A stretch of 32,024 nucleotides of DNA from Hyphomicrobiales bacterium. GTDB taxonomy: Bacteria; Pseudomonadota; Alphaproteobacteria; Rhizobiales; Beijerinckiaceae. Each line of letters begins with the position of its first letter. Position 1 is the stretch's first letter. Made by a program: the position numbers and the translations under genes. The notes under the pieces were generated by a model, which saw only the letters and a program-made list of their open reading frames with translations, did not search any database and had not been told where the DNA came from. Positions 1 to 10,005 of the stretch are shown in pieces. The stretch is from assembly GCA_019237205.1 (NCBI GenBank), contig JAFAHO010000181.1, positions 1-32,024 of the forward strand, given 5' to 3'.

Positions 1-1
1 C

Positions 2-760
2 GCCCTCGAAGGGCATCAGCATGCGGTCGTGTCCGCTTCGTTCAGCCCGGACGGGACGCATGTCGTCACGGCGTCCTTGGACAACACGGCGCGAGTGTGG
101 GATTTGCGGGGCGGGCGGCTGAGCTTCGTCGCCCTCGAAGGGCATCAGGGTCCGGTCCGGCCGGCTTCGTTCAGCCCGGACGGGACGCGTGTCGTTACGG
201 CGTCAGAGGATAAGACGGCGCGGGTGTGGGACTTGCAGGGCGAGCGGCCGAGCTTCGTCGCCCTCGAAGGGCATCAGGATCGGGTCGTCTCGGCTTCGTT
301 CAGCCCGGACGGGACGCATGTCGTCACGGCGTCCGCTGACATGAGGGCGTGGGACAAGACGGCGCGGGTGTGGGATTTGCGGGAGACAAGGCCGAGCTTC
401 GTCGCCCTCGAAGGGCATAAGGGTGGGGTCGTCTCGGCTTCGTTCAGTCCGGACGGGACGTATGTCGTCACGGCGTCCGATGACAGGACGGCGCGGTTGT
501 GGGATTTGCGGGAGACAAGGCCGAGCTTCGTCGCCCTCGAAGGGCATCGGAGTTCGGTCTTCTCGGCTTCGTTCAGCCCGGACGGGACTTATGTCGTCAC
601 GGCGTCCTGGGACAAGACGGCGCGTGTGTGGTATTTGCGGGGCGGGCAGGCGACCTTCGTCGCCCTCGAAGGGCATCAGAATGGGGTCGTCTCCGCTTCG
701 TTCAGCCCGGACGGAACGCATGTCGTCACTGCGTCCATGGACTGGACGGCGCGGGTGTGG
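2..760 (+). repeat. Tandem 129-bp coding repeats (WD40 units)
   Basis: The string gccctcgaagggcat recurs at 2, 131, 260, 404, 533 and 662. The spacings are 129, 129, 144, 129 and 129 bases. Long stretches inside each unit (ttcgttcagcccggacggga, tatgtcgtcacggcgtcc and variants) are identical or differ by one or two bases. The 144-base unit has a 15-base in-frame insertion near 340-354 that adds MRAWD-like residues. Synonymous positions are also conserved, which points to recent duplication or gene conversion rather than protein-level selection alone. Confidence 0.95.
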
Positions 761-925
761 CCGGTGTTTCCGGATGTGAATGAGCTCATCCGGCTCGTGA
801 GCGCGAGTCTCTCGCGCTGCCTAAGCCAGGCTCAGCGAGACGCCTACGGCCTGCCCACGGAGCATCCGGCCGAAGATCGCAACTTCATCCCGCCGCCGAC
901 GACGGACGGCCGCTGCCCTGGATGA
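2..925 (+). CDS. WD40-repeat protein, C-terminal part (5' end outside window)
   Basis: The frame is open from base 2, so the start lies upstream. About 250 residues form six WD40 blades of 43 residues, each with the core ALEGH, then SASFSPDGT, VVTAS and TARVWDL. WD40 blades build a beta-propeller used for protein-protein contacts and have no catalytic residues. After the last blade comes a tail of about 55 residues containing RCLSQAQRDAYGLP, a kind of tail I associate with large bacterial WD40 proteins that carry an N-terminal signalling or effector domain (kinase, TIR, caspase-like or NACHT). That N-terminal domain is not in the window, so the function is unknown. The blades are almost identical in DNA as well as protein, and the third carries five extra residues. 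No partner gene is adjacent; the next gene is on the opposite strand. Confidence 0.9.
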   Translation, partial: ALEGHQHAVVSASFSPDGTHVVTASLDNTARVWDLRGGRLSFVALEGHQGPVRPASFSPDGTRVVTASEDKTARVWDLQGERPSFVALEGHQDRVVSASFSPDGTHVVTASADMRAWDKTARVWDLRETRPSFVALEGHKGGVVSASFSPDGTYVVTASDDRTARLWDLRETRPSFVALEGHRSSVFSASFSPDGTYVVTASWDKTARVWYLRGGQATFVALEGHQNGVVSASFSPDGTHVVTASMDWTARVWPVFPDVNELIRLVSASLSRCLSQAQRDAYGLPTEHPAEDRNFIPPPTTDGRCPG

Positions 926-1023
926 ACGACGGAGCTCGAAGGCAGGGGCGTTGGCTCGCCTGCAGCTCGTTCACGGCGCGCGACGGCGGGAGACCAAGAG
1001 CAGGTTCCAAATTTTTTGTCATC

Positions 1024-1114
1024 GTCATCGCAAGGAGCGAAGCGACCCCGCGGATCCGGAACCACCGCCGCAGCCCTACGTTCTCCTAGATTGCTTCGCT
1101 TCGCTCGCAATGAC
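1024..1114. repeat. REP-like inverted repeat
   Basis: The left arm at 1024-1046 (gtcatcgcaaggagcgaagc...) and the right arm at 1091-1114 (ttgcttcgcttcgctcgcaa...) are imperfect inverted copies separated by about 44 bases. The arm sequence, GTCATTGCGAGCGAAGCG when read from the right, is of a type widely scattered between genes in alphaproteobacterial genomes. It sits between the ends of the convergent WD40 and cyclase genes, where it may also help end transcription. The remainder of 926-1171 holds nothing else I can recognise. Confidence 0.75.
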
Positions 1115-1171
1115 GGAATGCCTTCTGAACCCAACGTGCAGTAGATGGCCTCCCTCCGATCGCGTTTCGAC

Positions 1172-2938
1172 CTATTCCGGCAACCCCGCGTTCAACAGGC
1201 CTTCGCGCAGGTGTTCGGCGTCCGCCGGTTGACGATAGTGAAGCGTCTCCAGGAACGTCCTCGCCGTCAACGTGGGTTCCCGCAAAAGCGCTTCATGCGC
1301 GTGGGCGGCGGCGGCCGTGCGGTTTCCGAGCTGGGCTGACGAGGCCGCCAGAAATGCGTGATGCGTATGGTCGGGGGCGGTTAGTTTGCTGAATGACGCG
1401 ATCGCATCGGCGTAGGTTCGGGCTGTGTATTGCGCGCGCCCCAGATGACTCCAAAAGCGCTCGGGATGATAGGGATTGAGCCGCATCGCCCGGCGAACCC
1501 ATTCGATCCCCTCTTCGGGGCGGCCGAGCCAGGTAAGCAACTCGCCCTGCTGCACCACGATAAGATCGCTGTTCGGGTTGAGCGACAGGGCGCGTACCTG
1601 ATGATAGGCCGCCTTGTCGTGCTCGTTGAAGTTGAGCTTGATGGCGGCGAGAATCCGGTGCACGTCCGCGTCGTTGTCGTCGAGCGACAGCGCCGTCCGC
1701 AATTCATCCAGGATCAACAGCTCGCTCGCGCGCCGATCGGCGCACCAATCGTGCAGCCACGCCTGGCCAACGACGCACGCCTTCCAGGCGTGCGCATGCG
1801 CGTAGTTCGGGTCGAGCTCAATGGCCCGGTCGAGAGCGCGAAGCGCTTCGGCGTTGGCCTCGCGCTTTGACTTGTGATGCAAGACCTTGCCGGTCAGCAC
1901 GCACTCGTAAGCGGCCATGCTTGCGGTCGGCTTTCGCTGGACGTGGTCATGCCTCGCCGCCTCGACGCGCCCGAACAGGGTTGAGGCGATGGACGACGTG
2001 ACTTCGTCCTGGATGGCGAAAATATCCTCGAGCTTTCGATCGTAACGCTCGGCCCAGACATGCGTCTCGGTTTCGCCGTCGATCAGCTGAACCGTGACCC
2101 GGACGCGATCCGCCGCCTTCCGCACGCTTCCTTCAACGATATAGTCCACCCCGAATTCTCGTGCGACCTGCTGCGCCTTGATCGGCTTTCCCTTATGGAC
2201 GAAAACGGCGTTGCGCGAGATCACCAGGAGTTGGCGGAAGCGCGACAGTTCGGTGATGATGTCCTCGGTCAGCCCGTCGGCGAAAAACTCCTGCTCGAGG
2301 TCGCCGCTCATGTTGACGAACGGCAGAACCGCGATCGACGGTCTTCTGGCGCCTGCCCGAAGCGGCTCGGGCACGTCGGCGCCGGGGTGGCCTTTGTCGG
2401 CGGATCGGCGTTCGAGCAAAACCCTGAAAACGCGAATCGGCCGACTGATGTTCTTGACCTGCTGTTCGCCAAGATCGTCGTATTCGACGTCGAGCCGGTC
2501 GGCGACCTGATCTCGCACTGCCCCTGAGATGCAGATTCCGCCCGGCTCGGCCATCGACTCGAGGCGCGCCGCGACATTGACCCCGTCGCCGAAGATGTCG
2601 TCTTCCTCGACGATGACGTCGCCCAAATTGATGCCGATGCGGAAAAGCATGGCGCGCGACGATGGCATATCTCGATTTCGCCGCGCCATACGCTCCTGAA
2701 AATCGACCGCGCACCGGAGCGCCTCGGTGACGCTCTGGAATTCAACCAGCATGCCGTCGCCGGTCGTCTTGATAAGCCGGCCCTTACACTTGGTGATCGC
2801 CGGGTCGATCACCTCCAGCCGCACGGTCTTCAGTCGAGCGAGAGTTCCCGCCTCATCGACTTCCATCAGGCGACTATATCCGACGACATCCGCTGCAAGA
2901 ATTGCGGCGAGGCGGCGATCGACATTGTGAGTTTCCAT
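1172..2938 (-). CDS. Class III adenylate cyclase with TolB/FlgO-like and TPR regions
   Basis: A 588-residue cytoplasmic signalling protein. Residues 1-170 are a class III nucleotide cyclase domain. It has the metal-binding Asp17 (in AADVVGYS) and Asp61 (in TTGDGML), the substrate-selecting Lys57 and Asp114 (before IFGDGVN), which favour ATP over GTP, and the transition-state pair Asn121 and Arg125 (NVAAR). All catalytic residues are present, so cAMP synthesis is expected. Residues about 200-330 (PSIAVLPFVNMSGD onward, then VEGSVRK and WAERYDR) match the TolB/FlgO-like module common in this architecture. Residues about 340-588 are TPR-like helices. The three-part arrangement is frequent in Rhizobiales. 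No clear Shine-Dalgarno is seen before the ATG, but the conserved RRLAAILAADVVGYSRLM begins at residue 8, so the start is probably right. The signal sensed is unknown. The gene stands alone. Confidence 0.93.
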   Translation of the reverse strand: METHNVDRRLAAILAADVVGYSRLMEVDEAGTLARLKTVRLEVIDPAITKCKGRLIKTTGDGMLVEFQSVTEALRCAVDFQERMARRNRDMPSSRAMLFRIGINLGDVIVEEDDIFGDGVNVAARLESMAEPGGICISGAVRDQVADRLDVEYDDLGEQQVKNISRPIRVFRVLLERRSADKGHPGADVPEPLRAGARRPSIAVLPFVNMSGDLEQEFFADGLTEDIITELSRFRQLLVISRNAVFVHKGKPIKAQQVAREFGVDYIVEGSVRKAADRVRVTVQLIDGETETHVWAERYDRKLEDIFAIQDEVTSSIASTLFGRVEAARHDHVQRKPTASMAAYECVLTGKVLHHKSKREANAEALRALDRAIELDPNYAHAHAWKACVVGQAWLHDWCADRRASELLILDELRTALSLDDNDADVHRILAAIKLNFNEHDKAAYHQVRALSLNPNSDLIVVQQGELLTWLGRPEEGIEWVRRAMRLNPYHPERFWSHLGRAQYTARTYADAIASFSKLTAPDHTHHAFLAASSAQLGNRTAAAAHAHEALLREPTLTARTFLETLHYRQPADAEHLREGLLNAGLPE

Positions 2939-2950
2939 CGCGCAATCAAT

Positions 2951-2979
2951 CTATTCGGAGACTCTGAATTTTCGAATAG
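2951..2979. promoter_or_regulatory. Small inverted repeat upstream of the cyclase gene
   Basis: Seven-base arms ctattcg (2951-2957) and cgaatag (2973-2979) lie just upstream of the cyclase start on its coding strand. The site could be a repressor or activator operator or a 5'-UTR hairpin. There is no match to a named operator. The rest of 2939-3191 shows nothing further. Confidence 0.3.
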
Positions 2980-3191
2980 GACTGCGCCCTCAACATGGGC
3001 GGTCGCACTCAACCCGATTCAAAATCAGCAGCGTCCAGATCTTGCCGTTACGCATCGTCGACGCAGGGTACCACATTGCCCGGAAGCCATCCACAATCCT
3101 GTGATTCAGGCGCCGCCCCCCAACCTGGTCCAAGGGCTGCTGCTGGTCGACACGGGCCGAAAAGGAGACCGCTCGACACGGCGCGGCGAGT

Positions 3192-4133
3192 TCAGATCAC
3201 CGGCGTCGGCAGCGGGCGGCCGGCGAAATGGGCGGCGAGGTTTTCGCGCACGAGCGCGCCCATCGCCTTGCGCGCCTCGATGGTGCCGCTCGCGTGATGC
3301 GGCTCAAGGATGACGTTCTTGAAGCCGAGCAGGCGCGGGTCGATGTTGGGTTCGTTCCAGAAGACGTCGAGCGCAGCGGCGCCGATGCGCTTCTCCTCGA
3401 GCGCGGCGATAAGCGCCGCTTCGTCGACCACCGTGCCGCGCGAGACGTTGACGAACAACCCTTCCGGTCCGAGCGCCTCGAAAACCGCGGCGTTGACAAG
3501 ATTGCGCGTGCCCGCGCCGCCCGCGGTCGCAGCGACCAGGATGTCGCTCGCCCGCGCGAGCGAGACAGGATCGGCATGGTAGGGGTGCGGCGCCTCCGGG
3601 TCTTTCGCGAGGTCGCAATAGGCGACGCTCATGCCAAAGGCCGGCGCGCGGCGGGCGACGGCGCGGCCAATGCGGCCGTAGCCGACGACGCCGAGCCGCT
3701 TGCCGTTGAGGCTTTGCCCGAGCGGCAGCGCGCCTTTGACCCACGCGCCGGAACGCACGAAGGCCTCGCCCTCGACGATGCGCCTCATGCTAGCCAGGAT
3801 CAGCGCGAACGCCATGTCGGCGACGTCTTCGGTCAGCACGTCCGGCGTATTGGTGACCCTGACGCCGCGCATGCGCGCCCATTCGAGGTCGATGGCGTCG
3901 AAGCCGACGCCGAAACAGGCGATGATCTCAAGCTTCGGGCAGGCGTCGATGAGCCTGGCGCCGGCGCCCAAGACGCCATTCGTCGCGATCGCTCGGATCA
4001 GCGGGCCGACCTCGCTCAGGAACCGCGCGCGGTCCCCGGCGAGCCACAATTTGTGCACGACGTAGTCGCGCTCGAAGAGCGGCATCTCCCACTCGGGATA
4101 GCGGCCGACCATCAGTACGTCCGGCTTTGTCAT
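3192..4133 (-). CDS. D-isomer-specific 2-hydroxyacid dehydrogenase (NAD(P)-dependent)
   Basis: A 313-residue cytosolic oxidoreductase that should interconvert a 2-oxoacid and a D-2-hydroxyacid, as in the hydroxypyruvate/glyoxylate reductase group. The Rossmann motif GYGRIG is at 141-146. The catalytic Arg222 (NVSRGTVVDE), Glu251 (FWNEPNIDP) and His269 (LEPHHASGT) are in the expected order and spacing. The length is normal for the family, with N- and C-terminal catalytic lobes around the nucleotide domain. Exact substrate cannot be read from sequence; glyoxylate, hydroxypyruvate and 2-oxobutyrate are all possible. The gene is divergent from the PLP enzyme at 4422, with about 290 bases between them. 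No strong ribosome-binding site is seen, but the start fits the family. Confidence 0.9.
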   Translation of the reverse strand: MTKPDVLMVGRYPEWEMPLFERDYVVHKLWLAGDRARFLSEVGPLIRAIATNGVLGAGARLIDACPKLEIIACFGVGFDAIDLEWARMRGVRVTNTPDVLTEDVADMAFALILASMRRIVEGEAFVRSGAWVKGALPLGQSLNGKRLGVVGYGRIGRAVARRAPAFGMSVAYCDLAKDPEAPHPYHADPVSLARASDILVAATAGGAGTRNLVNAAVFEALGPEGLFVNVSRGTVVDEAALIAALEEKRIGAAALDVFWNEPNIDPRLLGFKNVILEPHHASGTIEARKAMGALVRENLAAHFAGRPLPTPVI

Positions 4134-4159
4134 GGTTCACTCGTTTTCAATTGCTTGCG

Positions 4160-4200
4160 CCCCTTCTCCGCGCGGGAAGAAGGTCGGGATGAGGGACGGG
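4160..4200. repeat. Intergenic palindromic repeat (REP/RIME-like)
   Basis: The segment ccttctccgcgcgggaagaa, followed by ggtcgggatgaggg, forms a GC-rich imperfect hairpin (ccttct with agaagg, tccgc with gcgga). It resembles the ccttctcc...ggatgaggg mosaics often found between genes in Rhizobiales. It lies in the 4134-4421 gap between two divergent genes. The same gap also holds a short perfect palindrome, ggggttgtcgacccc (4321-4335), which could be an operator. Confidence 0.5.
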
Positions 4201-4421
4201 ACGAGGGTGTCCGGGTTCAGACAGCAGTGAGATGGGACAGATTGTCAAAAAACGGCCGGGCAAAGTATCGCGCGATCGTGGGCGGCGGAATGTAGACGCC
4301 GGTCGCTGAGCGCGTCGGCTGGGGTTGTCGACCCCGGCTGCAAGGTCGCGATGTTTCCGAGTCAATGAGTCCTGCCTTAAAAGACGAGCCACGCTGCTAG
4401 TGGCGTCGGGAGGCGATGCTC

Positions 4422-5702
4422 ATGACCGATCAACGATGGCGCAAGCGGTTCCTAGGCAATCGGCCGCTCGCGCCGGAAACCCTGATGATGGGCTATGGCT
4501 ACGATCCGTTCCTGTCCGAGCGGTCGCTGAAGCCGCCCGTCTTTCACACCTCGACCTTCGTCTTCCGCACCGCCCAGGACGGCAAGGCTTTCTTCGAACT
4601 GGCCTACGGTCTGCGCCAGAAGCGGCCGAACGAGGAGCCGGGCCTCATCTACAGCCGGATCAACAACCCCGATCTCGAAATGCTCGAGGACCGGCTCGCG
4701 ATCTGGGATGAGGCCGAGGCCAACCTGACGTTCGCCTCCGGCATGGCCGCCATTTCGACCAGCCTTTGGGCCCATGCGCGGCCAGGCTCGGTCATTGTTC
4801 ATTCAGGCCCGGTTTACGGCGGCACCGATTTTCTCTTGGAGAGGATTCTGCCGCAATTCGGCGTGACTTCGATCGAATTCCCCGCCGAGGGCGGGACGAA
4901 GGCGATGGAGGAGGCGGTCGATCGGGCGCGCGCTCTTGGTCCGATCGCAGCGCTTTATCTCGAGACCCCGGCCAATCCGACAAACGGTCTGGTCGACATT
5001 GGCCGCGCGAGACAAATCGCCGAGGACTTAAGCGCAGGCGCCGGGAAGCGCCCCGCGGTCATCGTCGACAACACCTTCCTCGGACCCTTGTACCAGACGC
5101 CTTTGGCCCATGGCGCCGATCTGGTCGTGACGTCGCTCACCAAATATGTCGGCGGCCATTCCGATCTGATCGCGGGGGGCTGCTCGGGCGCGGCCGCGGC
5201 GCTCGAGCCGATCCGCGGCATGCGCACGATCCTCGGCACGATGTGCGATCCGAACACCGGCTGGCTGTTGATGCGCTCGCTGGAAACGTTGAAGCTCAGA
5301 ATGACGGCCGCCGCCGAGGGCGCGCGCGAAGTGGCGGAGTTTCTGCGCGGCCATCCGGCGGTTGCCTCGGTCTGGTATTTGGGCTTTCTGCCCGAGCGCC
5401 ATCCGGATCGGCCGATCTTCGAGCGCCAGTGCAAGGGAGCGGGGTCGACCTTCGGCTTCGAGGTCAAAGGCGGCGAGGCCGAAGCCTTCGCCGTCCTGGA
5501 TAAGCTCGAAGTGATCAAGCTTGCGGTCAGCTTGGGCGGAACCGAGACCCTGGCCTCGCATCCCGCCGCCATGACTCATTCCGATGTTCCGCCCGACGAA
5601 CAAATGCGCCTCGGGATCACGCCCGCTCTGATCCGCCTCTCGGTCGGAATCGAAAACCCGGACGATCTCATCGCGGATCTCGACCAGGCGCTGAGAGGCT
5701 GA
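4422..5702 (+). CDS. Cys/Met-metabolism PLP enzyme (cystathionine gamma-synthase family)
   Basis: A cytosolic pyridoxal-phosphate enzyme of the transsulfuration family. The PLP lysine lies in VVTSLTKYVGGHSD (residue 241 from the chosen start). YSRINNP, SGMAAIS and VYGGT carry the usual cofactor and substrate contacts. Two ATGs are available, at 4416 and 4422. The GGGAGG at 4408-4413 is only 2 bases from the first but 8 from the second, so 4422 (426 residues) is preferred. The Tyr of VYGGT is followed by Gly-Gly-Thr, where methionine gamma-lyases have Gly-Cys-Thr, which argues against true methionine gamma-lyase and for a cystathionine- or O-acyl-homoserine-type reaction. The family is a poor guide to exact substrate. 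The gene is transcribed alone and is convergent with hutU. Confidence 0.9.
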   Translation: MTDQRWRKRFLGNRPLAPETLMMGYGYDPFLSERSLKPPVFHTSTFVFRTAQDGKAFFELAYGLRQKRPNEEPGLIYSRINNPDLEMLEDRLAIWDEAEANLTFASGMAAISTSLWAHARPGSVIVHSGPVYGGTDFLLERILPQFGVTSIEFPAEGGTKAMEEAVDRARALGPIAALYLETPANPTNGLVDIGRARQIAEDLSAGAGKRPAVIVDNTFLGPLYQTPLAHGADLVVTSLTKYVGGHSDLIAGGCSGAAAALEPIRGMRTILGTMCDPNTGWLLMRSLETLKLRMTAAAEGAREVAEFLRGHPAVASVWYLGFLPERHPDRPIFERQCKGAGSTFGFEVKGGEAEAFAVLDKLEVIKLAVSLGGTETLASHPAAMTHSDVPPDEQMRLGITPALIRLSVGIENPDDLIADLDQALRG

Positions 5703-5765
5703 CGATCCGGGCGCGCCGCTCCTGCGGATGAATGTGAGCCCGCTGAGACTGCACCGGCGAAAGGC

Positions 5766-7469
<1,704 letters not shown>

Positions 7470-7505
7470 GGGCGTTTCCTTTCCACAGGCGATCGTTCGG
7501 GCGTG

Positions 7506-7621
7506 CGTCCTTCGAGACGCGATGCACTGCATCGCTCCTCAGGACGAGGGCAGGCATATGTCATCGCCGGCGAAACCCCCATCCTGAGGAGCGACGCGCG
7601 GGCGGCGCGTCTCGAAGGACG
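7506..7621. repeat. Long REP-like inverted repeat between hutG and hutU
   Basis: The left arm at 7506-7550 (cgtccttcgagacgcgatgc ... gctcctcaggacgaggg) and the right arm at 7577-7621 are near-perfect inverted copies of about 45 bases with a 26-base spacer. The element reads like the cctTCGAGACGC/GCTCCTCAGGATGAGG palindromes repeated across Rhizobiales genomes. It lies inside the hut operon, so the transcript would form a large stem-loop between hutG and hutU. Confidence 0.85.
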
Positions 7622-7645
7622 AGGGTTTTTGGGCGAGCTGTCGCA

Positions 7646-8470
7646 TCACTCGCGCATTCCTTCGAGGACAGTCTCGAGGACCGTCTGCAGCGTCGCGCGC
7701 GTGGCGTCGGCGCGCGCGGCGTCGATCGGCTGCGGCCAGTTGTCCGGGGCCGGCCGCTCCGGCTCCTCCATGTAGGCGCGGCACGCGAGCTCCAGCTGGA
7801 TCGCCTCGACGCCCTCGCCGGGCTTGCCGTAGCTGCGGGTGATCCAGCCGCCCTTGAAGCGCCCGTCGACGATCGAGCTTGCGCCGTTCGCCGCGAGCGC
7901 CGCTGCGACCGCCTCGCGCAGGCGCGGACTGCAGCTCAGGCCGGAATTCGTGCCGAGATTGAACACCGGCAACTCTCCTTCGAACAACCGCGGAATGCGA
8001 GAGCGGATCGAATGGGCGTCGAACAGCGCAACGCGCGAGAACCGCTCGCGGAGGCGCGCGATCTCATTCTTGAGCGCCTCGTGGTAGGGGTCGAAAGCGA
8101 GCAGCATCCGCTCGGCGATTTCGGCGTCGTCCGGAGCCTCGCCATGCCGATAAAGCGGCTCGCCGTCGAAGGTCGTGGTCGGGCAGAGTTCGGTCGTCGC
8201 CTGACCCGGATAGAGCGAGGCGCCGCTCGGGTCGCGATTGACGTCGACGATCGAGCGCGAGAGCCGCGTGCGAACGAGGGTCGCGTCGAGCGCGCCGACG
8301 AAATCGTAGAGTTCGTCGAGCCGCCAGTCGGCGTCCTTGCGCGCCAGCCACGGGTCGAAGAACCGCTCTTCGTATCGGCCGAGGTCTGAGCCCGCATGGG
8401 GAATACTGACGATCAGCGGGGCGGCGCCGCGCCTCACCACCAGCCAGTCGGGATGCTCGTCGCCGCTCAT
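7646..8470 (-). CDS. hutG: N-formylglutamate deformylase (amidohydrolase)
   Basis: Last step of the five-step histidine route: N-formylglutamate is hydrolysed to glutamate and formate. The 274-residue protein shows [50 protein letters not shown] and NLGTNSG, which hold the metal-binding His/Asp/Glu and substrate residues of the FGase family. The start ATG at 8470 overlaps the hutH stop by four bases (ATGA), which implies translational coupling. The same frame stays open far upstream but only as antisense-like sequence inside hutH. Together with hutF it shows that this organism uses the deiminase/deformylase branch rather than HutG-type formiminoglutamase. Confidence 0.96.
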   Translation of the reverse strand: MSGDEHPDWLVVRRGAAPLIVSIPHAGSDLGRYEERFFDPWLARKDADWRLDELYDFVGALDATLVRTRLSRSIVDVNRDPSGASLYPGQATTELCPTTTFDGEPLYRHGEAPDDAEIAERMLLAFDPYHEALKNEIARLRERFSRVALFDAHSIRSRIPRLFEGELPVFNLGTNSGLSCSPRLREAVAAALAANGASSIVDGRFKGGWITRSYGKPGEGVEAIQLELACRAYMEEPERPAPDNWPQPIDAARADATRATLQTVLETVLEGMRE

Positions 8471-10005
8471 TGCGCCGCCTCGGCGCCCGGCAACAGCGCT
8501 TCGCCCGCCGCTTCGATGATCGCGCCCCCGCGCACGAGATCGATCGCCGCCTGCATTTCCGGATGGAAATAGCGGTCGTCGTCGAGATGCGGGATCTTTG
8601 CGCGCAAAAGGGATCGCACGGCCTCGAGCGGCTCGCTCGAGCGAAGCGGCGCGTGAAAATCGCAGCCCTGCGCGGCCGCGAGCAGCTCGATTCCGACCAC
8701 GGCGAACGCGTTCTCGGCCATCGGCGCGAGTCGACGCGCGCCGTGCGCGGCCATCGACACGTGATCTTCCTGGTTGGCGGAGGTCGGAATCGAATCGACG
8801 CTCGCGGGAAAAGCGCGCTGCTTGTTCTCGGATACGAGCGCCGCCGCGGTGACCTGGGGGATCATGAAACCGGAGTTGAGGCCCGGCGAGGGCGTCAGGA
8901 ACGCAGGCAGGCCGGAGAGCGCCGGATCGACGAGATGAGCGATTCTGCGCTCGGCCAGCGAACCGATCTCGCAGATCGTCAGTGCGATGATGTCGGCGGC
9001 GAAGGCCACGGGCTCGGCATGGAAGTTGCCTCCCGACAGCGCCGCGTCGTCTTCGGCGAAGATCAGCGGATTGTCGGAGACGCCATTGGCCTCGTCGCGA
9101 AGCGTCGCCGCCGCCTGGCGCAGAAGATCGAGACAGGCGCCCATCACCTGCGGCTGGCAGCGCAGGCAATAGGGGTCCTGAACCCTCGGATCGCCGACGA
9201 GATGCGAGGCGCGTATCTCGCTTCCGGCGATTAGCGCCCGGAGCGCAGCCGCCGTCTCGATCTGCCCGCGGTGGCGGCGAAGCGCATGGATGCGCGAATC
9301 GAACGGCGCATCCGAGCCGCGCGCCGCATCGAGAGACAGCGCGCCGGCCGCAAGCGCCGACCGGAACAGGGTTTCCGCTTCGAAGAGGCCGATCAAGGCG
9401 TTTGCGGTCGAGAATTGCGTGCCGTTAAGAAGGGCGAGGCCCTCCTTCGCTGCGAGCACGATCGGCGCCAGTCCGGCCTCGGCGAACGCTTGCGCCGCCG
9501 GCATGACGCGGCCGCCGACGCGCGCTTCGCCGACGCCGATCATCGCGGCCGCCATATGGGCGAGCGGCGCAAGGTCTCCCGATGCGCCCGCCGAGCCTTG
9601 GGCGGGAACGAGCGGCGTCACCCCGCGGTCGAGCATCGCCTCGATGAGATCGAGCGTCTCCGGCCTGACCCCCGAGGCGCCCTGCGCGAGGCTGCCAAGC
9701 TTTAGCGCCATCATCAGGCGCGTCGCCGCGATGGAAAGCGGCTCGCCGACGCCCGCGGCATGCGACAGCACGATATTGCGCTGGAGTGTGGCGAGATCGG
9801 CGGATTCGATCCGCACGCCTGCGAGCTTGCCGAACCCGGTGTTGATTCCGTAGACGGGCTCGCCGCGGCTGAGGATCCGCTCAACCGTCGCAGCGCTCGC
9901 CGAGATTCCCGCGAGATGGGACGGATCGAGCGCGACTGCAGCCCCGCGCCAGATGTTCCGCCAGTCGTTGAGCGTCGCTTCGCCCGCGCGCAGGTTGACT
10001 GTCAT
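8467..10005 (-). CDS. hutH: Histidine ammonia-lyase
   Basis: First step: non-oxidative removal of ammonia from L-histidine to give trans-urocanate. The 512-residue length is typical. The Ala141-Ser142-Gly143 triad inside [16 protein letters not shown] cyclises to the MIO electrophile. [11 protein letters not shown] near residue 52 supplies the catalytic tyrosine, and QEDHVSMA near 400 is also conserved. The ATG at 10005 overlaps the hutI stop by four bases (ATGA), and hutH's own stop overlaps the hutG start the same way. The frame stays open a further 58 codons upstream but only inside hutI. Cytosolic tetramer in characterised homologues. Confidence 0.97.
   Translation of the reverse strand: MTVNLRAGEATLNDWRNIWRGAAVALDPSHLAGISASAATVERILSRGEPVYGINTGFGKLAGVRIESADLATLQRNIVLSHAAGVGEPLSIAATRLMMALKLGSLAQGASGVRPETLDLIEAMLDRGVTPLVPAQGSAGASGDLAPLAHMAAAMIGVGEARVGGRVMPAAQAFAEAGLAPIVLAAKEGLALLNGTQFSTANALIGLFEAETLFRSALAAGALSLDAARGSDAPFDSRIHALRRHRGQIETAAALRALIAGSEIRASHLVGDPRVQDPYCLRCQPQVMGACLDLLRQAAATLRDEANGVSDNPLIFAEDDAALSGGNFHAEPVAFAADIIALTICEIGSLAERRIAHLVDPALSGLPAFLTPSPGLNSGFMIPQVTAAALVSENKQRAFPASVDSIPTSANQEDHVSMAAHGARRLAPMAENAFAVVGIELLAAAQGCDFHAPLRSSEPLEAVRSLLRAKIPHLDDDRYFHPEMQAAIDLVRGGAIIEAAGEALLPGAEAAQ

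Noticed and set aside
2-760. CRISPR-like regular spacing
   Set aside because: The whole 129-base units repeat and are translated as WD40 blades; there are no unique spacers.
951-1339. Short plus-strand frames between the WD40 and cyclase genes
   Set aside because: They run through the REP-like repeat and into the cyclase 3' end; no ribosome-binding site or family resemblance.
2927-3313. 128-codon plus-strand frame upstream of the dehydrogenase end
   Set aside because: Starts inside the cyclase N-terminus and ends antisense to the dehydrogenase; composition is Arg/Pro-rich and has no recognisable domain.
4336-4415. Possible SAM-II type riboswitch before the Cys/Met enzyme
   Set aside because: The leader has a short palindrome and ttaaaag stretch, but I could not lay out the SAM-II pseudoknot core; not enough support.
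8471-9169. Upstream extension of the hutG frame to 507 codons
   Set aside because: The extra part lies wholly inside hutH in another frame, is Arg-rich and unlike any HutG; ATG 8470 with the ATGA overlap fits the family.
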